Assembly: GCA_016179045.1 (NCBI GenBank)
Contig: JACOSL010000057.1
Span: 1 to 44,371 of the forward strand
Origin: Fimbriimonas ginsengisoli
GTDB lineage: Bacteria; Armatimonadota; Fimbriimonadia; Fimbriimonadales; Fimbriimonadaceae
Reading direction: 5' to 3'
Length of the DNA: 44,371 nucleotides
Shown here one piece after another: positions 6,501 to 14,939 of this stretch. Both the position numbers and the translations under genes were made by a program. The notes under the pieces are model-generated. The model made no database searches. It worked only from the letters and a program-made list of their open reading frames with translations, and was not told the DNA's origin. How positions within the stretch are numbered: position 1 is the stretch's first letter; each line of letters opens with the position of its first letter.

Positions 6501-7243
6501 TTCTTATCCTTCGGCACCGTCGCGAACCTTCGAGTCGTGGGCCCCGCATAGGCGGGCAGGTGGAGCCGCTTCGCCCTCTCGGTCCTCACCATGGCGGGAT
6601 CGGTGCCTCTGATTTCTGAGAGCACGCTCAGTGGCATGTTCATCGCTCCGAGTAGCGTGTCGGTGTCGCCAATCGCCCGAATCACCACCGGCGAGGCGAT
6701 CGGCACGCCGTCCACGTGGATCACGGGGCCGACGCAGCGAATGGAGCTCGTGCTCGCTACCCGGTGATTGTTCACGGAAATCGCGTCCGCCCCCGACGCC
6801 CAAATTTCATTCACGACTCGCAGCACGTCGATGTCGTGGATGATCACGTCGATTCCAAGCGCAGGAGGCCGATTGCTGTCTTGCAAGGTGATCACCACGC
6901 CCGGGCCATCGGCTTCTGTCAGACCGGCGAACGCCTTGACGTCCTGCAGGCTTTCGTTAAGCACTTTGGCGGTGCCGGTTTGGCTCGCGAGAGCGTTCTC
7001 CAGCTTGGTCTTGTCGCTGCGAAGCTTGTTAACCTCGACTTGGAGCTTGGCGAACCGAGCTTCGAACTCGGCAGGTGCGGCGAGCACCCGCTCTTGCTGA
7101 TCCCCGGCGAGGTATGGCGTGCGCGTTTCCCGGTTCTTGCCCGTAACCCAGGCAAGCGACATCATGAAGCCCAGCACCAGGCACATCGCGGTGACGGGAA
7201 CCACCCACGAGTTATGCGAGATTCGGGTTGCGAACACGTTCAT
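6497..7243 (-). CDS. DUF881 family division-associated protein
   Basis: A 248-residue protein with an N-terminal membrane anchor (SWVVPVTAMCLVLGFMMSLAW, about residues 12-32), then a coiled coil (FEARFAKLQVEVNKLRSDKTKLENAL, about 60-87). The DUF881 core follows, with GPGVVITLQDS, VVNEIWASGADAISVNN and CVGPVIHVDGVPIASPVVI. These proteins sit in the cell envelope and usually lie next to ftsQ or ftsA in monoderm genomes. Here the gene lies between ftsQ and sbp with ATGA-type overlaps, which argues for a divisome or envelope role. The exact activity is unknown. Confidence 0.88.
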   Translation of the reverse strand: MNVFATRISHNSWVVPVTAMCLVLGFMMSLAWVTGKNRETRTPYLAGDQQERVLAAPAEFEARFAKLQVEVNKLRSDKTKLENALASQTGTAKVLNESLQDVKAFAGLTEADGPGVVITLQDSNRPPALGIDVIIHDIDVLRVVNEIWASGADAISVNNHRVASTSSIRCVGPVIHVDGVPIASPVVIRAIGDTDTLLGAMNMPLSVLSEIRGTDPAMVRTERAKRLHLPAYAGPTTRRFATVPKDKK

Positions 7244-7989
7244 TGCTTGCCGCCGGGCGTTGCCAGCTTGACCACTGGCCGACTGGGCGCGGTGAGATTT
7301 AACTCTTTGATCTCCTTTGGCAAGCTCGGGTTCTCTTTGAGAAGGGTCTCCAGACGCGCCAACTTCTCTTCCAGGCCCTGGGGGGGGCCAAAAATCACGC
7401 GCCCCGACTCACTGATATTTAAGCACAACCCGCCTCGCGACGTGTACTCGATGACGTTGCGATCTCCGGCCAAAGCGCGGGGAATTCGGCTGGCGAGCTC
7501 CACCATCGGCGCGACCGGCCAGCGCGAGGCGATGCTCAGGTTGGGTTCCAGGTCCTCTTTCGGGACGCGGACGAGGGGCAGCGGCCCGACGGTCTGCCGA
7601 CTCGGATACAGCGATCCGTCGGCGGCGAGGAGCACGTTCCAGGTGCCTTCCAGGCGAGCTACAGGGCGTCGGTAGGCGACCCGGAGCGACGCGGACCCAA
7701 ATAGGTTGCGCCGAAAATCCGCGCTATCCACCTCCGGCGCGGCCATCACGCCCGTCTCCACTTCGCGCGGATCGATTTGCAGGCAGGACCTGCCTTCGAG
7801 CGCGCCCAGGAGTTGGGCGATCCGCGGCCTGTCGAACGGTTCGACCCCCATCGCCCGAACCCGCACCGGCGCGGTAAGCGGGCTCCAGCGAAGCCCGGCG
7901 GCGACATTCGCCACTAGAAGCAGGGCGAGAACCGGCGCCAGGTTCACCCGCCTGCGCTTACGTCTTCTGGGCATACCTGCCGAGCGCAT
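7240..7989 (-). CDS. ftsQ: Cell division protein FtsQ/DivIB
   Basis: A 249-residue bitopic protein with a short Arg/Lys-rich cytoplasmic tail (MPRRRKRRR), one transmembrane helix (about 17-32), a POTRA-like first extracellular domain (VRAMGVEPFDRPRIAQLLG) and a beta domain (LRVAYRRPVARLEG; LLAADGSLYPSR). Identification relies on this architecture and on its place between murC-ddl and ftsA, because FtsQ sequences diverge strongly. Start at 7989 is chosen because GGATGG precedes it at a normal distance; an in-frame ATG at 7974 would also work. It overlaps the end of murC-ddl by 32 bp and DUF881 by 4 bp. Confidence 0.82.
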   Translation of the reverse strand: MRSAGMPRRRKRRRVNLAPVLALLLVANVAAGLRWSPLTAPVRVRAMGVEPFDRPRIAQLLGALEGRSCLQIDPREVETGVMAAPEVDSADFRRNLFGSASLRVAYRRPVARLEGTWNVLLAADGSLYPSRQTVGPLPLVRVPKEDLEPNLSIASRWPVAPMVELASRIPRALAGDRNVIEYTSRGGLCLNISESGRVIFGPPQGLEEKLARLETLLKENPSLPKEIKELNLTAPSRPVVKLATPGGKQ

Positions 7990-10231
7990 CGCGCACCATC
8001 CAGTCGACCAGGTCTTCGAACGAAATGCCCGCCGCCCGAGCGCTGCTGGGCAAGAGCGAGGTGCCGGTCATGCCAGGCAGGGTGTTCAGTTCCAAAATGA
8101 AGGCTTCATCCACCCTCACCATAAAGTCGGTGCGGGTGGCCCCGTCGCACTCCAACGCTCGGTGGGCGCGAAGCGCGTAATCCTGCACCTTGGCCGTCAT
8201 CGCCGGCTCGAGACGAGCGGGGATGATCTCCTCGGTCGCTCCTGGCGTGTACTTTGCCGCGAAGTCGTAGCAGCCGCTGGCGGGCGCGATCTCGACGACC
8301 GGCAAGGCGCGATCTCCGAGGACGGGGACCGACACCTCCATCCCCTCGATCCAATCTTCGACCACGACCTCATCGTCATAACGGAAAGCCCTGGCCACTG
8401 CTCCGGCAAGCTCGGAAGCCTCCCGCACGAAGCTCAGGCCGACCGTTGATCCTTGGGCGTTCGGCTTGACAATGCAGGGCGGCGTGATCGCAATCTCCTC
8501 GTCTGGGCTTCGAATGAGGACGCCAAGGGGGACGGGCAGCCCCGCCGCGGCGAGTATCTGCTTGGTGAGGTGCTTATCCATCGCGACGGCGCTCTCGCGC
8601 ACTCCTGAGCCGGTATACGGCAGGTGTAAGAGTTCGAGCAGGCCCTGGATCGCCCCGTCTTCGGCATTGGGCCCGTGCACTGCGAGAAAGGCAACGTCCG
8701 GCCTGTCCTCGCCCACCAGCGAGGTGAGGTCGCCCGATGACAGAAGCATCTCGCTGATGTCGACGAGGCGGCTTTCGTAGCCCTTGAGCAGCAGCGCCCG
8801 GTGGATAGCCCGTCCGGATAGGATTGACACCTCGCGTTCGGCGTTGTCGCCTCCGAAGACCACCGCGACCCGAACGCGCCTGCTTGGGTCGTTCCGCCGA
8901 CTCCACAGCTTGATGAAGGCGGGAGCAAACTCTGCAATGGTGCCCGCGCCCATCCCCACGACGATGTCGCCGAGTTGTGCGCGTTGGGCGGCCCCTTTCG
9001 GCAGCAAATGGCGGCTGGAGATGTAGCGCACGTCCGTGTGGCACAGCTCGGCTATGCGAGCCGAACTGATGCCCGGGATCGGCTCTTCGCGTGCCGGATA
9101 GATGTCGGTGAGCAGAAGCAGGTCGGCGCCGTCGAGAGCCCCTGCGAACTCAGGAATCAGGGCGGCGGTGCGCGAGTAGAGGTGGGGCTGGTAGGCGACC
9201 ACGATGCGTCGACCGGGGTAACGCTCGCGGAGGGCCTTCAGGCTCGCCTCGATCTCGGTGGGGTGGTGGGCGTAGTCGTCGACGACGGTGACGCCCGCCA
9301 GGTCCTCGGCAAGCACCTGCAGACGGCGCTCTGCCCCTTTGAAGGCGGCGATTCCTTCCAGCGCGCGCCCCGCGTCGGCCCCGGCGAGCTTAGCCGTGGC
9401 CAGGGCCCCCGCCGCGTTCAGCCGATTGTGCTCGCCTGGCAAAACAAGCTTCAGCGCCGAAGGCAAGTCCGACCCGCAATAACCAACCGCCCGCACGCCT
9501 GCGGCGACGCCGGCATCACGAGCACCGCCATCGGACATCGAGAACACGAGAGCGCCCTCGGCGGGAACGCTTCGCGCAAAGCGCAAGACGCTCTCCCGCA
9601 AGTTCTCGTAAGTCTTGTGATAGTCCAGATGGTCGGCCTCGAGGCTCGTGAGCACCACCAGCATCGGGTCGAGGTCGTGGAAGCTGTCATACGCCTCGCA
9701 GGCTTCCACCACCGCCCACTCGCCTTTGCCTTCCACGACCGGCCCGCCCCACTCGGGCACGTTGGCGCCGACCACCACGAGTGGATCGAGGCCGGCCGCG
9801 ATCAGGGCGGCCCCGATCATGCCCGTCGTGGTCGTCTTCCCGTGCGTTCCCGTCACCGCGATCGTCTTCCGGCCCAGCAGGAGCCATCCGAGAACCTGGC
9901 TACGACGGAACAACGGTTGGCCGAGCTGCCGGGTCCGGGCCACCTCGGGTGAGCCCTCGAGCGCGATCGCGTCGCTGAGCACCACCGCATCGCCGTCGCG
10001 TAGGTCCTTGCCGGAGTGGCCAATCCGAACCTCGATTCCTTCTCTCAAGAGCGCATCCGTGGCCTCGGATTGCGACGAGTCGGTTCCACGCACCGCGAAG
10101 CCCCTGCGCCTCAGCATTAGCGCAAGGGCGCTCATCCCCGCGCCACCTATGCCGACGAGAAAGAACGCACGCGCGCCTTTCAGCGCCTCGCGCGGCGCGA
10201 AGGCCTCGCCGATCTCCTGCTTGGTTCTCAC
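7958..10231 (-). CDS. murC-ddl: MurC-Ddl fusion: UDP-MurNAc-L-alanine ligase + D-Ala-D-Ala ligase
   Basis: One uninterrupted 757-residue frame. Residues 1-445 are MurC: nucleotide loop GIGGAGMSA (28-36), ATP loop TGTHGKTTTT (127-136), EADHLDYH (198-205) and DDYAHHPTEI (318-327). Residues 453-757 are a complete Ddl: AEREVS with the active-site glutamate (464-469), KPNAQGSTVGL (589-599), YDFAAKY (655-661) and ELNTLPGMT (714-722) for metal binding. The retained tyrosine in YDFAAKY fits D-Ala-D-Ala rather than D-Ala-D-Lac specificity. The linker is only about 10 residues. MurC adds L-Ala to UDP-MurNAc, and Ddl makes the dipeptide used by MurF. MurC-Ddl fusions are known from Chlamydia. murB, often next to murC, is missing here. 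Confidence 0.95.
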   Translation of the reverse strand: MRTKQEIGEAFAPREALKGARAFFLVGIGGAGMSALALMLRRRGFAVRGTDSSQSEATDALLREGIEVRIGHSGKDLRDGDAVVLSDAIALEGSPEVARTRQLGQPLFRRSQVLGWLLLGRKTIAVTGTHGKTTTTGMIGAALIAAGLDPLVVVGANVPEWGGPVVEGKGEWAVVEACEAYDSFHDLDPMLVVLTSLEADHLDYHKTYENLRESVLRFARSVPAEGALVFSMSDGGARDAGVAAGVRAVGYCGSDLPSALKLVLPGEHNRLNAAGALATAKLAGADAGRALEGIAAFKGAERRLQVLAEDLAGVTVVDDYAHHPTEIEASLKALRERYPGRRIVVAYQPHLYSRTAALIPEFAGALDGADLLLLTDIYPAREEPIPGISSARIAELCHTDVRYISSRHLLPKGAAQRAQLGDIVVGMGAGTIAEFAPAFIKLWSRRNDPSRRVRVAVVFGGDNAEREVSILSGRAIHRALLLKGYESRLVDISEMLLSSGDLTSLVGEDRPDVAFLAVHGPNAEDGAIQGLLELLHLPYTGSGVRESAVAMDKHLTKQILAAAGLPVPLGVLIRSPDEEIAITPPCIVKPNAQGSTVGLSFVREASELAGAVARAFRYDDEVVVEDWIEGMEVSVPVLGDRALPVVEIAPASGCYDFAAKYTPGATEEIIPARLEPAMTAKVQDYALRAHRALECDGATRTDFMVRVDEAFILELNTLPGMTGTSLLPSSARAAGISFEDLVDWMVRDALGRYAQKT

Positions 10232-11286
10232 CGGGCAGCCTCCTCGAGAAGGGCGAGGATTCGATCGGTGGCATCGGGCACGTCGAACGAAGCGAGCGCC
10301 TGGCCGGCAGCGGCCCGCGTGGCTGCATCGTCGAGCCAGCCTGCGATATCCGAGGCGAGACGCTCGGGAGTGGATGTGGCCTGGAGATGAAGGATGGCTG
10401 CGCCCATCGCTACGAATTCTTGCGCATTCTCGGTCTGGTGATCGCCCGCCGCCGTGGGCAAAGGCACGAGCACGGACGGGATTCCAAAGAGGGCGACTTC
10501 GGCAAGGATGCTCCCACTCCTTCCAACGAGCACGGTGGCACTTCGATAGGCATTCGCCATCGCATCGCCATCCAGGTAGGGCTCAACCTGGTAATTGGCG
10601 ATGCCTTCCGCGCGTTCCGAAACCTCGTGGAAGTGCGCCCGGCCCGCGACATGCAGCCACCGGAGACCCGGTCGTGCCAGGGCACGGGCGGCGGCGGGAA
10701 CGGCTTCGTTGAGAAATCGCGAGCCCTGCGAACCGCCCACCACGAACACGGTGGGCGTCCCTTCAGTTCGGTTTTGGGCGGCAAGCCGAACCTCGCGCCT
10801 GATCGGAAGCCCCGTACGGACCACCCGGGAGCCGGGAAACCTTGCCTCGGTCCCCCGAAAGACGGTGGCCACCGCCCGCGCCTGGCGTGCATAAAGGGAA
10901 TTGGATCGGCCCGGCACCGAATTCGCCTCGAACAAGCCGTACGGGATGCTGAGTGCCCGCGCCGCCGAGACCACCGGCGCCGCCGAGTAGCCGCCGGTGG
11001 AAAACAGCACGGAGGGGCGGTCGACGCGCAACGCCGTCTTCGCCATCGCCCGAGCCCGGAGCAACGCCGTGAGCGAACGCCATCCATCCAGCGTGCGAAG
11101 GCTTGCAAGGGGCGCAGATGGAAAGCCGACGAACGAGATCCCCTCGTGCTCGCAAGCCGGGCCCTCTTGGCCCCGGAGCGAACCCAGGTAGAGCAATTCG
11201 TGGCCGCGCTCGCGCGCCAACCGGGCTACTTCAAGCGCTGGATAGACGTGCCCGCCGGTGCCTCCACCGGTCACGGCCAGGAACAC
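10228..11286 (-). CDS. murG: MurG, lipid II-forming GlcNAc transferase
   Basis: A 352-residue GT-B glycosyltransferase that adds GlcNAc to lipid I on the inner face of the membrane. The N-terminal glycine loop TGGGTGGHVYPAL (residues 6-18) and LFSTGGYSAAPVV are typical. The C-terminal UDP-GlcNAc half has VVGGSQGSRFLNE, VGRSGSILAEVALFGIPSVLVPLP and DHQTENAQ. The second glycine loop reads GRSGSIL, where GRAGA is more usual. The start is fixed by the loop close to the N-terminus, which forces a 56-bp overlap with ftsW. The stop overlaps murC-ddl by 4 bp. Confidence 0.95.
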   Translation of the reverse strand: MFLAVTGGGTGGHVYPALEVARLARERGHELLYLGSLRGQEGPACEHEGISFVGFPSAPLASLRTLDGWRSLTALLRARAMAKTALRVDRPSVLFSTGGYSAAPVVSAARALSIPYGLFEANSVPGRSNSLYARQARAVATVFRGTEARFPGSRVVRTGLPIRREVRLAAQNRTEGTPTVFVVGGSQGSRFLNEAVPAAARALARPGLRWLHVAGRAHFHEVSERAEGIANYQVEPYLDGDAMANAYRSATVLVGRSGSILAEVALFGIPSVLVPLPTAAGDHQTENAQEFVAMGAAILHLQATSTPERLASDIAGWLDDAATRAAAGQALASFDVPDATDRILALLEEAAR

Positions 11287-12463
11287 GCGCCTCCTCCTTG
11301 CGGGGACTGGGCGCCACGCACGCCTGGCAAAGGCCGAGCGCGGCCCAAAGGGCGATCAGGCTCGAACCGCCAGAACTGACGAACGGATACGGGATCCCGA
11401 CCGAGGGCAAAGTGCCGTTCGCCATCATCACGTTCATGCAGGTTTGCACGCCGATCCATGAGCCGACCCCGATCAAGATGAGCCTCGCGAACGGCTGCTG
11501 GGCAGCGCGCGCAAAGCGAAGCAGACGGAACGTGATCGCCGCGAGCAGGCCGAGCAGAATCAGCTCACCCACGAGGCCGAACTCCTCGGCAGGCGTCACA
11601 TTGGCAAAGTCGCTCGTGATGGCGGGCATGATCTGCTTTGCGCGGCCCGCACCGATGCCGACGCCCGTGAGGCCGCCGCTCGCCATCGCCAATTCGGATT
11701 GAACGGACTGGAAACCCACGTCGTCCATGTTCTCATCGTTCCAGCGCTGCGCGTGGTGCACGATTCGATCCATCCGGTAGGGCTGCTGCTTGATAAGGCC
11801 GGCCACGCCGATCACGCCGATCAAGAAGAGGGCGACCAGCGATTTCCAAGTCACTCGTCCGGCGATCATGATCGCAATTCCGGCGACGAGGATGATGAAC
11901 GCGGTGCCGAGGTCGGGCTCGAGGGCGATGAGGGCGGCCCCGAGCAAAATCCACACTGCGGGCAGGCCACGGAGAAGCTTTGGCATGGCGACCCGGTCCA
12001 GCCAATCGGCAAGACCTCGCGCCGGCCGGATCCGGCTGGGCCACGTCTTGCGCCCGGCGAGCGCGCCCGCTAGATAAAGCAGGGCGGTTACCTTCGCGAA
12101 TTCGGCAGGTTGAAACAGAAGCGGACCGAGCTTGATCCACCGGTGCGCGCCGTTCATCTGGAAGCCGATCCCTGGTACCATCACCAGCCCGAGCAAAAGC
12201 AGGGTGGCCAGCCACAGCAGAATCGACCAGCGCCTCCAGCCCTCCCACGACGCGCCCGCGACCGCCATCGAGATGGCCAAGGCGACGGGCAGAAGCCCTA
12301 GCTGAATCAGGAACTCGCGGGGAATCGTGCCATGCCCGCTTGAGAGGGATCGGGCAAAGCCCGCGTCGAAGATAACGAGCAGCCCGACTGCGCTGGCGGC
12401 AAGCCCAAGCCAGAACAGCGTCGGGTCGAAGACTTTGAGTCGAACCTTCATCGGCTGAGCCAC
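11231..12463 (-). CDS. ftsW: FtsW, septal SEDS peptidoglycan polymerase
   Basis: A 410-residue polytopic protein of the SEDS family with about ten hydrophobic helices. It polymerises lipid II at the septum together with the class B PBP FtsI. Typical segments are GIGFQMNGAHRWIKLGPLLFQPAEFAKV, ALEPDLGTAFIILVAGI, TSDFANVTPAEEFGLVGEL and GTLPSVGIPYPFVSSGGSSL. The C-terminal 30 or so residues (SPRKEEARVPGRDRWRHRR) are basic and cytoplasmic, and are encoded partly within the overlap with murG. Start at 12463 or 12451 is possible; both overlap the end of murD. Confidence 0.95.
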   Translation of the reverse strand: MAQPMKVRLKVFDPTLFWLGLAASAVGLLVIFDAGFARSLSSGHGTIPREFLIQLGLLPVALAISMAVAGASWEGWRRWSILLWLATLLLLGLVMVPGIGFQMNGAHRWIKLGPLLFQPAEFAKVTALLYLAGALAGRKTWPSRIRPARGLADWLDRVAMPKLLRGLPAVWILLGAALIALEPDLGTAFIILVAGIAIMIAGRVTWKSLVALFLIGVIGVAGLIKQQPYRMDRIVHHAQRWNDENMDDVGFQSVQSELAMASGGLTGVGIGAGRAKQIMPAITSDFANVTPAEEFGLVGELILLGLLAAITFRLLRFARAAQQPFARLILIGVGSWIGVQTCMNVMMANGTLPSVGIPYPFVSSGGSSLIALWAALGLCQACVAPSPRKEEARVPGRDRWRHRRARLSSA

Positions 12464-13899
12464 TCTTGAGCGATCTGCTTAAAGACGTTGCCGCGTTCCA
12501 CAAAGTCCTCGAATTGATCCATGCTCGCGCAGCCGGGCGCGAGCATGATCGTCTCACCGGGCTTGGCGCTCCGGCAAGCAGCCTCGAACGACTCGGCCAT
12601 CGACGCATACACGGGCCAGCGTCGCCCCAGCATTTCGTTGAGGCTGCTGGCATCACGCCCGAACAGATACGCCGCATCGCCCGTCGAGGCGAGGTGGGCA
12701 CGAAGGGGAATGAAGTCGAGCTCCTTGTTCGTGCCGCCAAGCAGGAGGTGTCGCCTACCGCTGAGCGCCCGGGCCGAGGCGACAACCGCCGCCGGGTTGG
12801 TGCACATCGAGTTGTTGATGATGGCAACCCCATCGCGCTCGCCTAGCCTTTCCATGCGGTGCTGAAGGGGGCGAAACTTCTTCAGGCCCTCCAGAACCGA
12901 GCGCGGCGCGGCCAGCTTCGGTTCGGAAGCGCCTTCCCTCGCGGGCAGACGCTCGCTCAGCGCCTGGTCGAGGAGGCTCGCTGCCCTGCCGCCTGGGTCG
13001 TCGAGCGCGCGTCGGCGAAGTAGCCCAACCGCAAGCAGCGTCGCCATAGCGGCGTTCAGCCGATTGTGCGGCTCTTGAAACGGGACGTCCTTCCAAGCGA
13101 TCTCCTGGCCCAACACTGCAAGCCGTTCAGCGCCGAGGTTCGCATCGCCACTACCGGGGCCGAAGGTTAGAGCAAGAGGCGAACCGACGCCGCTAGGCGC
13201 GCGCACGAGGGGATCGCCCATCCGCACCGCCACCGTATCGCTGCGGCCCTGCTGGGCGAACAGGCGGTGCTTGGTGGCGGCGTAAGCCTCGAAGGAGCCG
13301 CCATAGCGATTCAGATGGTCGGGCGCGACATTGGTGATGCCCGCCGACGCCGGGCGAAATTGCTTCACCCACTCAAGCTGAAACGAGCTGATCTCGGCGA
13401 CGAGCGTCTGTTCCGGCGTCGCCGAGGCGGCTGCCTCGCTCAAAGGTGTCTCCTCGTAGCCGGACCCGTAGATGTTGCCGCACAGCAGGGCATCCTCGCC
13501 CGCCTCGCGAAGGCACAGCCAGGTCATCACCGTCGTGGTGCTCTTGCCGTTGGTGCCCGTAATTGCGACGATCGGCGCCCGGGTGATCCGGTAGGCGAGT
13601 TCAGGCTCCGATATCACCTCCAGGCCCTCGCCAATCGCCTCCAACAATCGCGGGTGGTCGCGCGGGAGCGACGGCGAGGTCACCACGAGGTCGATGCTGT
13701 CCGAATCCCACGGCGAAGCCCATCCCAACACCACCGGCACGCCCAGGTCCTCGAGCTCTTCCCCATGTTTGGCTGTCTTTGGTGTGGTCTCACTCGCCTC
13801 GTCGAGCACAACGGGCCGCGCCCCGACCAAAAGAAGGGCTTTGGCGGCTGACACTCCCGAGCGGCCAAGACCCAGCACGGCCACCCTCAGACCCTTCAC
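12448..13899 (-). CDS. murD: MurD, UDP-MurNAc-Ala D-glutamate ligase
   Basis: A 483-residue Mur ligase that adds D-Glu to UDP-MurNAc-L-Ala. Visible features are the Rossmann loop VAVLGLGRSGVSAAKAL (residues 7-23), ATP loop ITGTNGKSTTTV (113-124), PDHLNRYG (193-200), the NSMCTNPAA segment and APGCASMDQF near the C-terminus, where MurD normally has SPACASxDQF. The frame stays open to 14847, but the GTG at 13899 is the true start: it overlaps the mraY stop as GTGA, has GGGAG upstream, and places the Rossmann loop at the N-terminus. At 483 residues it is slightly longer than E. coli MurD. Confidence 0.94.
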   Translation of the reverse strand: MKGLRVAVLGLGRSGVSAAKALLLVGARPVVLDEASETTPKTAKHGEELEDLGVPVVLGWASPWDSDSIDLVVTSPSLPRDHPRLLEAIGEGLEVISEPELAYRITRAPIVAITGTNGKSTTTVMTWLCLREAGEDALLCGNIYGSGYEETPLSEAAASATPEQTLVAEISSFQLEWVKQFRPASAGITNVAPDHLNRYGGSFEAYAATKHRLFAQQGRSDTVAVRMGDPLVRAPSGVGSPLALTFGPGSGDANLGAERLAVLGQEIAWKDVPFQEPHNRLNAAMATLLAVGLLRRRALDDPGGRAASLLDQALSERLPAREGASEPKLAAPRSVLEGLKKFRPLQHRMERLGERDGVAIINNSMCTNPAAVVASARALSGRRHLLLGGTNKELDFIPLRAHLASTGDAAYLFGRDASSLNEMLGRRWPVYASMAESFEAACRSAKPGETIMLAPGCASMDQFEDFVERGNVFKQIAQEWLSR

Positions 13900-14939
13900 G
13901 TCCCGCTCCCCGGCTGCCCGAGAGCCATGCTCAGGGCGAGCGCCGTGAGCATGAGCTGCACAAGCAGGAAGAGCCACACAACGCGCGATTCGGGCCAGCC
14001 CGCTTTCTGGAACGCATGGTGAATCGGCGTCATCGGAAAAACGCGCTTGCCGGTCAGCTTCACCGAAGCAATCTGAATCGGCACCGGCACCAGCTCGAAG
14101 ATCATCAGCACGCTCAGAAGAAGGATCGGCAGGCCGGTTTGAAGCAGCCCCGCCACCGGCTGCGGGGTCTGCAAGCCAAACAAGATCGGGCCCGGCGCCG
14201 CCGCTGCCCGGATGCCCGGCCTCAAGAATTCCGCCACAACGAGGCCGAGCACCGCCCCCACCGGCAGCGAGCCCACATCGCCCATGAACACGCGCGCAGG
14301 CGGCGCGTTGAGAAACAGGAAGGGCAAGGAGGCGCCCGCCAGCCCCGCGCACAGAGCCCCGGCGAGCACATGCCGCCCCTCGATCAGGCCGAGCCCGGCA
14401 AGGCCGGCCGCGAGCAGCAGCAGCAGGCCTCCGGCGAGCCCGTCCATGCCGTCGCTGAAGTTGAATGCGTTTGAATAGAAGAGGATGACGATCGCGGCAA
14501 ACACGGCTCCGACGGTCAGAGCGCCGTGCCGCATCGCCATGGCGGCGCCCAAAGAAACAGCGATCTGAAGCACGAATTTCTGCTTCCAGCCCAGCCCGCG
14601 CTTGCCGCGAAGCAACCTGGGAACCATGAAGTCGTCGAGAAAACCAATGAGGGCAAAGCCACCGAAAAGGACGAGCGCGACCCCGAGCAGAGGGCCGGCG
14701 AAGAGGCGAGCGGCGACAGCATAGGCGCCCGCCGCCAAGAATCCGACAAGGAGGATCATCCCCCCCATCGTGGGCGTGCCTTGTTTGGCCTGATGCTCGG
14801 GCACGTAATCGCTTATGATTTGGCGCGAGCCGATCCTCAGCAGCCACCGATAGATTGGCCAGGCAGCGAGGCCGGCGGCGACAAACGCGACCCAGAACAG
14901 TTGGGCCATCACGGTCAGGTCGTAGACCGGCGCGGTCAC
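13896..14939 (-). CDS. mraY: MraY, phospho-MurNAc-pentapeptide transferase
   Basis: A 347-residue integral membrane enzyme that transfers phospho-MurNAc-pentapeptide to undecaprenyl phosphate, giving lipid I. Signatures are KQGTPTMGGMILL, FLDDFM (the DDxxD-type catalytic aspartates), NAFNFSDGMDGLAGG, VFMGDVGSLPVGA and PIHHAFQKAGWPE with the histidine cluster. The frame is open to 15104, but the GTG at 14939 overlaps the murF stop as GTGA and gives the normal family length. It overlaps murD in the same way. Confidence 0.95.
   Translation of the reverse strand: MTAPVYDLTVMAQLFWVAFVAAGLAAWPIYRWLLRIGSRQIISDYVPEHQAKQGTPTMGGMILLVGFLAAGAYAVAARLFAGPLLGVALVLFGGFALIGFLDDFMVPRLLRGKRGLGWKQKFVLQIAVSLGAAMAMRHGALTVGAVFAAIVILFYSNAFNFSDGMDGLAGGLLLLLAAGLAGLGLIEGRHVLAGALCAGLAGASLPFLFLNAPPARVFMGDVGSLPVGAVLGLVVAEFLRPGIRAAAAPGPILFGLQTPQPVAGLLQTGLPILLLSVLMIFELVPVPIQIASVKLTGKRVFPMTPIHHAFQKAGWPESRVVWLFLLVQLMLTALALSMALGQPGSGT

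Noticed and set aside
13900..14847. Upstream extension of the murD frame (would make a 799-aa protein)
   Set aside because: The extension lies antiparallel-free inside mraY in another frame and reads as Arg-rich shadow sequence; the GTG at 13899 has SD and GTGA coupling.
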